Source: Casuarius casuarius
Taxonomy: Eukaryota > Chordata > Aves > Casuariiformes > Casuariidae
NCBI GenBank assembly: GCA_003342895.1
Contig: PTFA01000081.1
Location: forward strand, 186,001 to 250,000
DNA length: 64,000 nt
Direction of reading: 5' to 3'
This document shows positions 24,325 to 36,950 of this stretch, one piece after another. Position 1 is the first letter of the stretch. Each line of letters starts with the position of its first letter. Below the pieces are notes generated by a model, which saw nothing but the letters and a program-made list of their open reading frames with translations, was not told where the DNA came from and ran no database searches. Made by a program: the position numbers and the translations under genes.

Positions 24325-27300
24325 AAACTATTTTCATCCAGGACAGGAAACATTACATTAAGAATAATTTTAGCGCTGAAAAGACACTTGCAGCTGGATA
24401 TTAAAAAGATACTGCCAAGGTAGGCAGGAATCAAATTTCAACCTACACAGAATTAGTATACATATGGTCTGAATTAATACTTGCTTGCGTGAAACTTTTG
24501 TTTTCCCTTTGCTCTTGATGCTGATCCTTTGCCTAGGTTGGCAGGTTTAGATAAAGAGTCCCTGATGCTGACACTTTGGCAAACTATGATGTAGCCTCCT
24601 ATGACTGGGAAATACAGAAAAATAGGTATGGATCAGATACTTCCATAGAAGACCCCTAACTTTTTTTATAAATTAAAAAATACAGCTTAATTGTACAGTT
24701 AATCTTTCACTTATAACAGGAGAATTTAAATTTCAAAGAAAACCTGAATACTTTCAGCAAGGCAGGGAGCAGGACTTTTGGGACAGGATAAGTGTGGACA
24801 ATTAAAAGAAGGACACTTAAATGATCTTCCTTTATAAGTGCATTTCTTACTACTATTTTTCTTCTAAATACAGGACCAAAGCATCATGATGATTTCTCGT
24901 TTTGTTGATGTCTTGTTTTCCTGGGCAAGACCTAAAACTACTTTTATGCTTCTTTTTAATACAAAAACTAAAGGGAGTCTCTCTTATTACTACTAATTTT
25001 TCTAAGTGGTTTGTAAAAACTATTGACAAAGGGCACAGGTTCAGGCTTAAAAGAGGTTACATACAAAGGGCAACTGAAATCTTGTTAGCATGCCAATTCC
25101 CACTTCATACCTTTAAGACCCGGCTGAGTCCCCTGTCCTAGGGTTTTTTAAATTTTTGTCAGATTTCTAGAACACATTGAAATGCAACAGTGGCATACGA
25201 TTTTTCGGAAAGACAGTTTGTTTGGCATTTTAGACAGGCATCCAACACAACAAAATGTACTTTACTATACAGAGAGAAAAATATCCTGTGAGCCAGGCAG
25301 TGCAGAACTTAAGACTACCTGATTAATATCAAGGACAATATTTATCACCTACTTCTGCTTATTTCATTCTTAGTATTTTAGTCTTTCCCTGTTGCTCCAT
25401 ATTTACAATCTGCACTTTCTAACTACACATTTTAAAGTGGCTTGCCTCTGAAAGACCAATCGTAACTAGATGTTCTAGACATAATCTTAATTACCAAAAC
25501 TCTATCCTTTGTTTGAAATGCTTTTATGCAGTCACCTTTCCTGTTTTCTTTTATTCCAGAAGTGTTTCAATAAATTGGGTAATCTGTATTAACTTTTGGG
25601 GTAAAACTTTAATATATCATATCTTATTTTTCAGCATGATTCACCCCTGAAGAGATCTTTCTGTTTGTTTGGGTAGTCTAAACGTTCTTTATTCATCCCA
25701 AGAATTTTTTTCTTTATACTTCACAAAGGCCTAATTAATAAATGCACTTTCTTGGGACTGTAATTTTGGAATATACTGCCTGATACACAATTCTGTCATG
25801 AGATATACACCCATCTCTGGTCTGCTTTAATCCATAACAGATTCTCTGCAGTAAGGATGCATTATAGCCCCAGACTGATAGGTCACTTCACAAATGAATG
25901 ATCTATGCCATTCTCATGTGCCTATTGTTTTTCATGCAGACCATAGGAAAAAAATGTATTGACACCTTAATTTTCTTGGAAGGAAAAAGTTGGAGGACTG
26001 TAAAAACAATCACTGAAAAAGGAGACAGGTCTTCAGGCAGAATACATGAATTCTATCTACAGTAACATCCATCTGTTTATGTTACTGCAGATAATTTTTA
26101 TAACATAAACCTAATATGCTAATTTATATTAATCTTCTATTTTGAGTAAGGTATTTATACCTACACCTCCAACCCTTTTGACATTGCTTTCAGTAGGCAG
26201 TTATCATCTTTTAAAACTTAGTCATTGTCTATAAACTGGCTTCCAAATGAAATGGTTCCCATTACATAAATTGGTATTTTGTAAAGCCAACATGAAGTAA
26301 TCAGCAGATAGTGTCTATTACGAGTACATTTATACACTAGACTTTTTCAGTGTCCCTAATCTTTGGCACTAATGGCTCAATAATTAAACAAATTATAATG
26401 AACAGCCTTGGCTTGTTCTTTTCTTTTGGAGCAATGGAACCCAGTGCACGAGGAAAGACGTTTCACTTTCTTACTCAATTCTGGCAGAATCTTCCATATT
26501 TCTCTAACATCTCAAACAAATATGGGGATTCTACGAAGAGAAACACTTTTATTGCACCTATAAGTTGGGAATAAGGCTCTTTTTTTAGACCTTGTGATGT
26601 GCTAAATGTCACAGAGGAATTTTCTTATACTTGCCTAAGGGACTTCTTTTCTGAAAATACAGTTTGGTTTGCATCAGTTTAGGTCTTCTGGTCTCCAGCT
26701 CCACCAGGATCTTAGTAGAAAATACTACTTTCTATTGACTTGAGAGGGAGGTTGATCTCATATATCCTTACTTGGGTTGAATTTCAAAACTGTGTGAAAC
26801 TGAGGAAAGTTGTCTGTTAAATTCAGTTTCCAGTCACAGGACAGCCCTCCTGCAGAAGGAGAAATAGAAGATCTTTTGGAAACAGAAGATCTTTCTGAGT
26901 TTTGGGGGGTTTTTTTGTTGGTAATGGTTCTGTCTGAGAATGGACTTTCTGCTTTTATCCTCTCATGAAATCTATCTCATTATTGCTTCTGCACAGTGAA
27001 AACTTGTTGCTCTAAGTCCACATGGTTGTGCCTACATCATTTTTTTCCTATAACCATCATATGAGTCAATATATATCCCTTCATAATTGCTTTAAAGGCC
27101 TTGCTCTTAGGTTTATGGTGATACATTTTGTAAGGGATTGCCCTTCATATAATTATTATGTGATTTTCCATTTTATTCACAAAGTCTTTCTTTCAGCACT
27201 ACTACCTTTTCTTCTAACATGGACCTTATTTTTATGAAGACAGGTGCACAGTCAGAGATAATGTTCTAATTCTAACATTAAGGATTTCACATAATAGACT

Positions 27301-28660
27301 TACTGTTATCAAAATTAAATCAGCTGGAGTATGTGTTTTGAGAGATTCAGAGAAATAAATGAAGTATCTTTCCTTAAAATGTATGAATCTTCCAATGTCC
27401 ATCACCTCTGCATTTTATAAACTGATTCCAACATTTAAGGTTTTTCTATGAAGCTCTGGGTTACTTGTGCATGTATCCTGTGTTGGGTTGAGGTGCCAAC
27501 TATTGTCCGTGAATTCAGGGCCATTGCAGGCACTACCCAAACACTAAAAATGATGAGATCCTCTTCATTTCAGTAAAAGTTTTATATTGTTAAACATCTC
27601 AGACAAAGTCATCTTCCTTCTGGGTCTGTTTTGATACTTTTGCATTTTTGCACTATTTGTTTAGGTATTAATAAACACATACTTTTTACTGGGAGCTGAA
27701 CACTCCTTAGAGAGTTCCCAATGGCCTTTTGGTATCATTAAATTTTTTACTTCAGGTGAGTTTCTTGATGAATCACTGGCCCCAGTTTCCTTTTTTATTT
27801 TTTAAATAAACGGAATCTTTCGTTAGCTTGCTTTTGCTCCACAGTTCAGTTTTGGTGTGCCCATTATTTTTTCACTCTTTCTACACATACTATCAATAAT
27901 AAGCATTTTCTTCACCTAGTAGTATCTTCCCCCCATCCTTATGGGGTTTTATACAGCTCCATGTTTGCTAATCAGCTGTCTTGTGATTATATTCAGCATC
28001 ATACCAATTATACTATAACTTTAAAACATACATTGGAAATATGCTATATTTTTGCTTTGTACTGTATCTTTTGGTAGCCATATTTGTAATTGCAAAGTTT
28101 CTTAACATTAACTCTTGTAGTTGTTACTTGTTATTTGTTGGAAAATGGTTTCTTAAACTGTATCTTTGTAATTTTAACACAAAACTCATTATATACATTT
28201 TTGCCACCAAGGCAGTATTTTTTTTACAGTACAAGCACTGTGTTTTATTACATTCAAAAGGCATCCCAATTCCCTTTCTCTTATAGTTAATGAGCCCTCA
28301 GGTGAAATATCCTTAACTTGAGTCTAATCAGTGCCTATTTGTTCTTGCTTCCAGCAATGAGGTCAGGAACTTTTGGACTTCCCCTGGCACACAGAAAGCG
28401 TGGGTTTGACTTACCTGATACATATTTAGGGTTGTTGAGAACTCTGGAGCATAGCCCTCCTATGGAGATGTTTGCAGATTTGTGTTAATAAAGTCCCCTT
28501 GGTTATGCTTCACTGTTGTCTCTTTTGATGTCCAGAAAAATAATCACTATAATAATATAACTTTACTATGCCTGGATGACTTCATTTATTGCATCCTCAT
28601 ACCCTAATACACTTTCGATTTTATTTGGCTATGCAATGCAAAGCATTAGGCATCTGCATG
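24325..28660. other. Unique-looking AT-rich non-coding DNA
   Basis: No gene recognised. Frames at 24,902-25,141, 26,350-26,574, 27,022-27,237 and 28,041-28,290 (plus) are Phe/Leu/Ile-rich, as expected of T-rich DNA. A diverged agaagatctt duplication lies near 26,866-26,895. No recognisable transposon sequence is seen. Confidence 0.5.
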
Positions 28661-28667
28661 TCAAGTA

Positions 28668-28705
28668 GTGAATGAGGTACATGTCTGTGAATGAGGTATA
28701 TGCCT
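28668..28705. repeat. Two-copy 19-bp tandem repeat
   Basis: The unit gtgaatgaggtacatgtct (28,668-28,686) is followed directly by gtgaatgaggtatatgcct (28,687-28,705), differing at two positions, both transitions. It is a local duplication that has since diverged slightly. Confidence 0.9.
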
Positions 28706-28709
28706 GTGG

Positions 28710-29755
28710 TACCCCCTTCAAACACTAATATTGTTCTTACACCCCTGCTTTTTCTGTTCTAACTATTAGATTATGGGCTTCCTCTCACTTGTTCTCTCTC
28801 TGCCCCTATGACTCTTGCTTAATTGGTTGCACATTGGCCCAGTTTCAACTGGAGATATAAAAGGTATCCCTTGCTACCACTGTAAAATAGCCAATTTGCA
28901 GATAGGAAGAATATTCTCACTGAAGGTTGGAGATGGATGTTTGAATCTCCTCAGCTGGAGGAAACTTTAACCTAAATCCCTTCTTTCTGAGGAGAACATC
29001 CTCATCACTAGTCTTCTGTGCTGCTTTGTCCTCTTCCCTCCCTTGTCCCTTCCACATCTTCAGTATAGAAACGATTATGATCTTGGATCCTTGTTTCACA
29101 GCAAACACTGATTGCAGGACTCAAAAATCCATTTAATACAGAAAAGAGATGGGTTTCTGCACATTCCCACTGGCATTATGTATTACCTAGTTTAGGTTTC
29201 CTCCTATTACTATGTTTGCTGTTTTAATGCTTTCTAATCAACATACAGAAAACTCAAGCACTTAGATCTGGGAATGCAGTTTACAAGCCAAAGGTATGAA
29301 CTTCATTTTAGGCAGCACAACACTAAGTATCAAGAACCCTAGACCACTTTGGGACCTATCTTACACCTGTGGGGAGTTATTTTCCTCAGCTTCTAAATCT
29401 GCTTCCGGACACCCTGAGAACCACCTATGTCCTGCCCAAGACATACTGCTATTCCCGAAGAAGCAGGTGTCTGCCTACACTGCCTGAGGATCCAGGCCTG
29501 TAGAGGGAATTCTCAGAATAGACTCCTAAGTTCAAGATACTTTCATAAAGTATCCAGGCCAGAAGACCCATTGTTTCTTTAGAACAGCAGTTAGAAAACC
29601 AAATCTCCCATCTCTTAATAGCCTATTCAACCTATGGGATATATTAAAAGGACAAGGGAAAAGCTGAAACCATCATAACATAAAATAATGACATATCGTT
29701 CAGTCTGGGCCTACAGTATAGTCATTAAAGCATACATTTAGAACAACGTGTAACT
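28710..29755. other. Unique-looking non-coding DNA
   Basis: No recognised element. The frames at 28,917-29,108 (minus) and 29,296-29,487 (plus) are short and without family motifs. Confidence 0.5.
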
Positions 29756-29800
29756 CACAATTCAGCAAAGTGCTTAAGCATGTGCTTAAATTACACAGAC
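29756..29800. repeat. Remnant of a palindromic MITE-like repeat
   Basis: The segment attcagcaaagtgcttaagc continued by atgtgcttaaatt closely matches the end of an inverted-repeat element I know from turtle, crocodilian and bird DNA. That end reads GATTCAGCAAAGCACTTAAGCACGTGCTTAA. Only one arm is preserved, so the element is a solo end or the other arm has decayed. The family name is not recalled. Confidence 0.6.
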
Positions 29801-31374
29801 TTTACAGTCAAAACGTGTAGTGCGCACATTATTCTTGTTTGCAGCTGAAAGTTTTGTAATTCTTGGCATGTTATTTTTAGTTTGTTTCTCTGGGTCAGAA
29901 ATGTTGTAGGAAAAGATGATGTGAACTTTAGAACAGAAAATGAGATGGTACACAGTAGATTGGAAGGATTTCATTTTAAGTAAAAATCAAAATAAGATTC
30001 TAGAATCATAAGCAGGAAGCTAAACAGAGTATAGGCTCTCATCTTCCGAGAGGAGGACCAGTTATTAACTTCAGTAGGATTTAGTTGCAAGCACGAACAA
30101 TTATTTGATCAACAAGGACTTAATGGACCTAGCGCACTGCTCCATCCTTAGTTGGACTGGAACTCTGTGTTCCTCCCCTTAGAACATCTAGCTTTTTTGA
30201 CTATAAACAGGTTTAGAATGAAATCACAGCTATTTGTATAAAATGGCATGCAAAGAGTACAGTCTCCTCCACTCAGTGTGAGGACCTGGACTCTCACATT
30301 CTTAGGAGATATGATGCTCCTGCTGGCAGCCAGTCAATGCCAAGAAACTGCCTGCCAACAAAAATTTCTGTGTGGCTACAGCAAAGATTCAGAGATCAGG
30401 TTTTATAAGGTTTTCCCCAGCTCCCTCCCTCCCTTCGTGAAGTAGCAATGTTCTGTGAGAAGCAAAGACTGGAGTGAGAGGTGCCACCTTGCAGCAGAGC
30501 ACCCAGATAGTCACAATCTGAAACATTCCCTGAGATCAAGGCAGGGCCAGGCACAGGAGAAATGTCAGTGTCTAAACAACCATTCCAGACAAGAATCTGC
30601 AAATTACCTGAAAATGGTAATATTTCCTAGAGGAAGATCAACAACAGAGCAATTTGATTTCAGTTATTTATTTAGAAAAATTAAAGTAAAATCTTTACCC
30701 TTCTAATTGACCATAGGGAACAAAATATTTTCTGAATGTAAATTACAATTGTGATTAAAATATAAGCTGCACTTTCTTAATATTCATAGTGATGTCTGCT
30801 ACAAGCAGCATTAACATAAATTCATATATTTTCTTATCTCTCCAAAAACACATTTTTATTAAAATGGGAAGTTTATTATTTATGATTATCTTGGTGGGAG
30901 TTGGGGTTTATGCCTATATAAAAGAACTTCGACTGTCACATTTTCTTTATCCCATATTTGCCAGGCTGTCTTGTGGTTCATTTATTTGTTAAATGTATTA
31001 ACCTACTCCAGCCATTATGCACTTTATAAACAACTGTGGACTAATTGGTATTCATGTGTAGGGAGTATTTTCTCATAGTTGAGAAGTGATACAGTGCAGT
31101 TTATAACCAAACAATAATTTAGTGCACTTATTTCAAGTTTAAATACTAAAAAAAGACCAAGTTAAAAAATATTTTAAGGAATATTAAGCAAATGTTTATA
31201 AAGCATTTTGATCTGTTCACTAAAAAGACAAACAAAGGAGCATGAGAGTAAAGCATTGCCGATGAAGCGAGTCATTCAAGAAGTACGTTTTGTCTCTAGC
31301 TTTGTGTATGCAAACAGCTTAACCCTTCCTTGAACTCCTTATAACTCCTTAAAACAGGAGTTCACTTCCACTCA
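29801..31374. other. Non-coding DNA
   Basis: No gene recognised. The phrase acttcagtaggatttagttg near 30,068 is reminiscent of the core of inverted-repeat elements and might be a separated part of the preceding remnant. The frame at 30,789-30,992 (plus) is hydrophobic from T-richness and is not a recognisable membrane protein. Confidence 0.45.
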
Positions 31375-31850
31375 CAAATGATGCTCTCTAGCTCACTTAA
31401 AACTTGCCCCCAGCCCGGGGTCCTCTGCCCCCCCGGGACACTGCTCGAGGCCGGTCCTCACTCTGACTAGCACTCTGCAAATAGCAAATGCAGCCAAGAC
31501 CCCGCTTCTCAGCAAAAGCACCCCCTTACTGTGGTGTTCTTACACGAAAGTGTTTTCAAGCAGCAGCCACAGCAGTCCTCACCTAAGCCTGGGACTTTGA
31601 GCAGCACAGGCTGAGAGTTAAATACTCGCATATACTGAGAGATCCACTCTTTTATGAATATACTTCTTGCCTCGGGCCCGATAGCTCCAGCACGCAGGAC
31701 GAGCTAATGGTGGCAGTCTCACTCTAGGAGAGCAATGTCTGCACCCGACCTCACAAAGTCACTTCATTTTGATCCTGCCTTGCGAGCTGGTAAGCTGCTC
31801 ATAAAACGTTCAGCCTCATCTCCTCCGATGCCGAGGGAGTTTTTATTCTT
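31375..31850. other. GC- and CpG-richer patch
   Basis: The patch has more CpG than its neighbours, for example the GCCCGGGGTCC, CCCCCCGGGAC and CTCGAGGCCGG clusters at about 31,412-31,455 and CTCGGGCCCGAT near 31,673. CpGs are spaced out over nearly 480 bp and the CA/TG-depleted texture of an island is not convincing. Open frames on both strands over 31,735-32,132 follow from this composition. A decayed CpG island or weak promoter is possible. Confidence 0.3.
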
Positions 31851-33299
31851 CCTTACCCAAAGAACAACCCATACCACCCTCTTCAAACATTTTAGACAGG
31901 GCAGTCTGCAGTTCCTCGTGGCAACTGGGCGCCCCACTCTGGCGTGGCTTGAGCAAAGGCAAATGGGTTTGAAATGCCAAGATGAAGTCCAGCGACTCCT
32001 CCAACCACTTCTCACCAGCAAGGAGAGTGTTTCGATTATGGGGCAGGTCACCTTTCTTTCTGGTGTCGAGTGAAGGGTTTCCTGATTGTATCCGTGCTGA
32101 CATTTGCAGCTACCCTTAGAAGGCAGGAACACAGAGCAGAGTCATAAATAGCCTGTTGGCTGAGCTCAGTTTTGCTCCCTGACAATTTTGTTGCTTTAGC
32201 TGGTAGAAATTACTACTGAAGGTTTTGAACGAATATTAAACATCAACAAGTTTCCTGGCGTATAAATAAACCCTGTGATTATGAGGAAAATCTTACATCT
32301 GTGTTTGCTTCTGCTTTAAAGATAGCTTCACTAACATTTGGGAATGAAAAGTTGTTTTCCTACTTTTGTTAATGTGACTGAGCATGTAGCAATATCCACT
32401 GTATTGTGTACGCTTTCCTCTATGAGGAATAGATGGATGTTGTTATTTATATTATCCTAATAACTAACAGTCTCAATCGTGGACTCACGTTTCATTGTAT
32501 TTTTGCCATACAAGCACAGAAGAAAAATAATCTCAAGTACAAATGGTGAATCTACCACAGAAAAGTAAAGAAAAGGATTTCCAGTTTAAAGCGACCTGTT
32601 TCTTCCTACATCAAATCGGTTCTGAATAACATGCTAATGTTAAAAATAAAATATGAAGATATTAGCTGTCTTCTTTTTGTTTTTCTTTTGGCTTGAAAAG
32701 GAGCTGATTAGACAGGTTCACCTTCGTTATCCGTAGGTTCTAGTCAATACCACTTTCAGATTTTCACAAACCAGAATGATGTTTGACATGTCCTTTACTA
32801 TATGGGAATCTTTTAGCATTTGAGTGATTCCACAGAGATTTAAACAAAAACCAACAATCACAGTAATGCTACTGTCATTTTAGGTCTGTAAGTACATTGT
32901 TAAAGTTGACATCTCATCTAGAGTTTAATCTGAGAGTATACCAAATTTCTCATCCCTGTTCTGAGTCTAAAACGGAGAAAATACTTCACCATTTTCCCAA
33001 ATGTAGAAGAAAATCACGCAAAAATGGTGTCAATCTGTGCTACAATCTGAATTACTTCTCATTATGACTAAGATAGGCGGGGATGTTTCCCTATGGAATA
33101 GGCCCTGCAGTAGAGAAGAAGTAACTGAAAGAGGATTGGAACAAGCTAGGGACAGATTTTAGAGGTACTGTGCATGAAGAAAAAACATTGTTTATGACCA
33201 ACATGAGGTGTTTCATTTATAACCAATGCCAACATAACCATCTGATTCACAACTGACTAGAAGTTTTGCAGCTAAAATCCATTAACTGAAGGAGCTATG
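31851..33299. other. Unique-looking non-coding DNA
   Basis: No recognised exon or repeat. The AT-rich stretch at 32,400-32,900 is stop-rich in all frames. Confidence 0.5.
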
Positions 33300-33378
33300 A
33301 CTCAGAGCCTCGGAAGTGTTTAGCCACCTAACTCCCACAGAAATCAAGGCATCTAAATACCTGTGAGGGCAATGGCCT
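33300..33378. repeat. Diverged palindromic-type interspersed repeat
   Basis: The sequence tagccacctaactcccacag followed by aaatcaaggcatctaaatac and ctgtgagg follows a known sauropsid repeat almost block for block. The better-preserved form is TTAGGCACCTAACTCCCATTGAAATCAATGGGAGTTAGGCGCCTAAATACCTTTGAGG, of which the central arm has shrunk here. MITE-like origin is inferred from the inverted-repeat design. Confidence 0.6.
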
Positions 33379-34248
33379 TGTCACCCCTTAATAAGAGAAA
33401 GGCTCATAAGGCTGCTACAGGTTAAGAACAACCAGAAATTGCAAAAACCACAGTCAGCTAATTAAGTGCTGTTTTCTGCAGATATATTAGTGCTCTTCAC
33501 ACCTTTGCTCCCGGATCTGCTCAGGCTGGTAGTTTCAATCACAGTGCACTCAGGCTAAGTCTGCATTAGCAGGCTGCATTAGTAGAAGGCTGATTGCAGG
33601 TTGGTCTCGGCTTCTGGAATCATTCACACATGCTGGGTGCCCTAAATATATCAGAAGTGTCTTAAATTTTACTTTCACACTGTTTGAAAAACAGAGACAG
33701 GGGACAACGTCACTTCCTTAAACCACTTATAAAAGCCCCACTTCTTCCCAGCATATCTCTTTGCAGTCAAAACAGACTGTGGAAAGGGCTGCGAAACAAC
33801 TCCAAGATTTTCCAGATGAGCCAGTGCAGAGACCAAGGCAGCATACCTTTCACCAGAGGTTGTGCACTGCCAAGCACCTGAGAAGGAGTGGTACCTGCGG
33901 TGTGCATGCCTGAGATTTGTCTGGTATGCATTTAGAAAGTCATCCTTTTCATCATGGAGGGAGGACCTAGTTTGTGGTGTGTGCTGCATCTGTGTGCAAT
34001 CTGTGAACGAGGTGCCAAAACTGCTTGAGAAAAGCACTTGCCAAGAGCTACCTCGGTCCACAATTGGTTGGATGCACCACCTCTTCCCTGCACTCCATAC
34101 TTTCCACGGCGAGGGTACTCATGGCTACCATCCATCCAATAGATTTCGTGGCTGAGGAACTCTTCAGCAACTGCGTATTGAGAAATGATACACAAAGACA
34201 GATCTGTCCCCAGCCCATCACCTCATATGCTCTAAAATGTCATTTTTG
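33379..34248. other. Non-coding DNA with overlapping chance frames
   Basis: Four frames of about 65-128 codons overlap on both strands over 33,675-34,369. A fair splice acceptor (atctctttgcag, ending at 33,766) precedes a 48-codon open stretch on the plus strand, but no good donor follows and the peptide is unfamiliar. Coding is not supported. Confidence 0.4.
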
Positions 34249-34268
34249 GTTTAAATGTACATTTAAAC
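34249..34268. repeat. Perfect 20-bp palindrome
   Basis: GTTTAAATGT is followed immediately by its exact reverse complement ACATTTAAAC. No spacer is present. It can form a cruciform or bind a dimeric factor, but no function is indicated by the surroundings. Confidence 0.9.
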
Positions 34269-34269
34269 A

Positions 34270-36870
34270 AAGGAGATCTGGAAAACTCCCAATCATTTTC
34301 AGACTCGGTGAAAACTTAACTGGCAACAACATTAAAAATGCATTTAATCCATTAGTCTATCTCTTGTAACTGAGATTATTAAATGTAAGGCTTAGATTTG
34401 TTCCTTCAGTATCTAGCAGTTCATGTTTTCTGACGAGTCATCTCACTTTCCTGATTGCTCTCATTACAGGCTGAGGAAAGAGTGCAAGTCATTTTTTAAA
34501 ATGTATCCACTGTACTAACACACTTCCTGACACTCATTTAAGAATAGCCAGAACAGCAATCCTCTTGTGTTAGCAAGCTGCAGTTCTCCTGAATCTCCGA
34601 TCACCAGCTGGCTCAGGAACATGCATTATAAACCCCTCTCTCTTGCCTCAAAAGCCTTCTAAGGGGAAAGCAGAGCTGTCCACCCTCCTAGTAAGGGTGG
34701 ACTAATAAGATCATTTTAGGTGAATGATCTGTGCTCTTTGTCAGCGCTGCGTCCCCTTCCGGTCTACCTGGAGGTTAAAGCTGTGATTAAAACCTTGAGT
34801 AGAGTATTCTTCTTGGCACATCACAACAGCTGAAATCAATAGGAGATTTTACAGTAATGCAGTAATGGTCCATATAATTAGGCTTAGGCTGGACAATTGC
34901 CAGCGAAGACCTGAGGAATTCTGTACTTCTGGTTAGGGAAACAAAAGAGGGAAAAAGTAGGCTTGATATTTAAGGGTTTCATGGCTCAATGTGAAATGTT
35001 TCTCTTGACTTACACATTTCCTTCATGGAAGTAGCTATAGAGTTTATCAATAATGTCATTCCTGGAGGCAAATGATGTAAATAACCCACTTAAGAATGTG
35101 ACTTAAAAAAAGAAGGAATGTGAAGCCCTTTTGGGTAGAAGAAATGTCCTTCTGGATTACGCACATGACACTCCAGTGTTAAAATTAGGGGCTTTATTTG
35201 AAATACATTTCTCTCAGATCTTTCTCCTGCTCTTTGCCAAGGCTTTCAGAGCGGGTTTTGTTTTTTCTTTATAATACCCTGAGGAAATACCACTCATGTT
35301 GGGTCAGCATCTTGAGCTGTCTAGAGTGTTTTCAAGACTAGTTTCCAAGGTTTTGCCTCTAAGAAAATCAGTAGAAAGAGAAGCCCGATGCGAACGTACA
35401 CTAACTAGCCACAACCTACTACCTCCCCCCAAGGCTACTCTTAGTGCAAGAAGTTGCACAGAGCAATAAGAAGAGTCACTATAGTGTGAGTGCTGCACCA
35501 CAAATTCACTGCGCTTTTGCTTCCCTGACCAAAAGGGACTGTATTAATTAAAAAAAAGCTGCCCAAACAGAGAGCCATAGTTCCTTCCCTGTTTTTCCTT
35601 GAATCTTTCTTTATTGCTGGACTATATCAATATTAAGTCCCTGTTTACAGCAGAGCGGTACAAACTGAGAAGAGATTTCAGCCACGGTGCTCTCTAGTCC
35701 TCCAAGGAGGGTAAACATATTGCTCTAAACAACCCACATCACCCCCATATGTTGGTGTTCAAAGACTTCATGCAGAGGTTTAAGAGACATTCTGGCACAC
35801 TCGTATTCCCTTGACTAGGGATATAGGCTGAGTTACAACAGGGCCCTTAGTTTTCAGGAAACCAACAAAGGTGAGATCTTTCTCACCTTCTTTCTCTACT
35901 TATTAGTTAGTAAGATCTCCTGAGGATTATTTGTAATGGCTCCTCCCCGTAGGTGGATCCATGAATTGATAGTCACCACGGAGTAATCTATGAAAGAAAT
36001 TAAAAACAAAAAAAACCAAAACAGTTTCCATGATGTACCTCAGCCACTAAGCAATCCTGTGGAGGCATGGAAGTTTTTCTTCCTGATCTCCACAGATGAT
36101 CAGCTTCCGCCTTGAAGCACCGGACTGGATTCAATTACACTAATCGTTATTTCAGTTCATGTAACTCCAGACTACTAGTGATACCCAGTGACTTTGGTGT
36201 ACAGGGAATTCAATCAAACATTTATACTAAGAGGGACTATTTACTTCAGTCCCTAGAGGTACCACTTTAAAAAAATTCCCTGAATATCACTGAAATTAAT
36301 ATTAAGACTTTATACCCTCATGTATTTTTGAGGATTTATATATGTTGAGATATCATTTTTCCTACCACTTATCCTCTTACATACTCCCACAATATCTCAT
36401 CTGTGGCATTTTCCCAGATGGGGCCCACAGCAACATTCTTGTAGCTTTTGGCTCACTTAACATTCTCGCTTAACAAAATCCTTGATTTGACGAGGTCTTC
36501 TTTGCTACAGTGCCCTGTTTTACAGAACGCCAGACATGGCCCTTCCCTGGCACACCACCATCCCTGTTTGCTATGTGCCATTCTCTGTGTACAGCACACC
36601 CCAAAAGCGGTCATGGGCTTACTTCTGCTCTGTCCCCCGTACTCCTGAGCAAAAGGAAGCCACAGGCATACCCCCACAAGCTATCACTACAAAAACAGCA
36701 GAACTCCGATTTGGCATTCTGCATCAGTGTAGGCAACAACACAAAGCGAAAGGCGGCAGATAACTGAGCTCTTTATTGCTACCCCACCATAATTTTCCAG
36801 TTTTCAAATATGTTCCAACTGGAACGAAGGGGCTGGCAGCCTATGTTCTGGCTTCGACGGGCTCTGCCTT
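34270..36870. other. Unique-looking non-coding DNA
   Basis: No recognised genes or transposons. A 9-bp perfect inverted repeat with a 4-nt loop (aaggtgaga / tctcacctt) lies at 35,868-35,889. Overlapping frames near 36,448-36,767 occur in several registers and are not coding-like. Confidence 0.5.
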
Positions 36871-36950
36871 AGATTTCTATTTTTGGGTGCTTCATTCTTG
36901 ATGTAAAGGCCTAATTTTCAGAGGCTGATCATTTTTGAAACTGAGCCTAT
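36871..36950. repeat. Palindromic-type interspersed repeat fragment
   Basis: The run tttttgggtgcttcattctt, then aaaggcctaattttcagagg and ctgatcatttttgaaac matches a familiar arrangement in sauropsid repeats. There TTTTTGGGTGCCCAACTTGAG is followed by GGCCTGATTTTCAGAGGTGCTGAGCA and then TTTTGAAAATC. The fragment preserves one arm only. The family name is not recalled. Confidence 0.6.

Noticed and set aside
26780..26830. MIR fragment suggested by gtgtgaaactgaggaaag
   Set aside because: Only one short block resembles MIR; the neighbouring conserved blocks are missing.
33767..33910. Plus-strand exon after a fair acceptor (atctctttgcag)
   Set aside because: 48 open codons but no adequate donor before the stop at 33,911, and an unfamiliar peptide; treated as chance.
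33675..34369. Gene suggested by four overlapping frames
   Set aside because: Frames lie on both strands in different registers, which indicates local stop depletion rather than coding.
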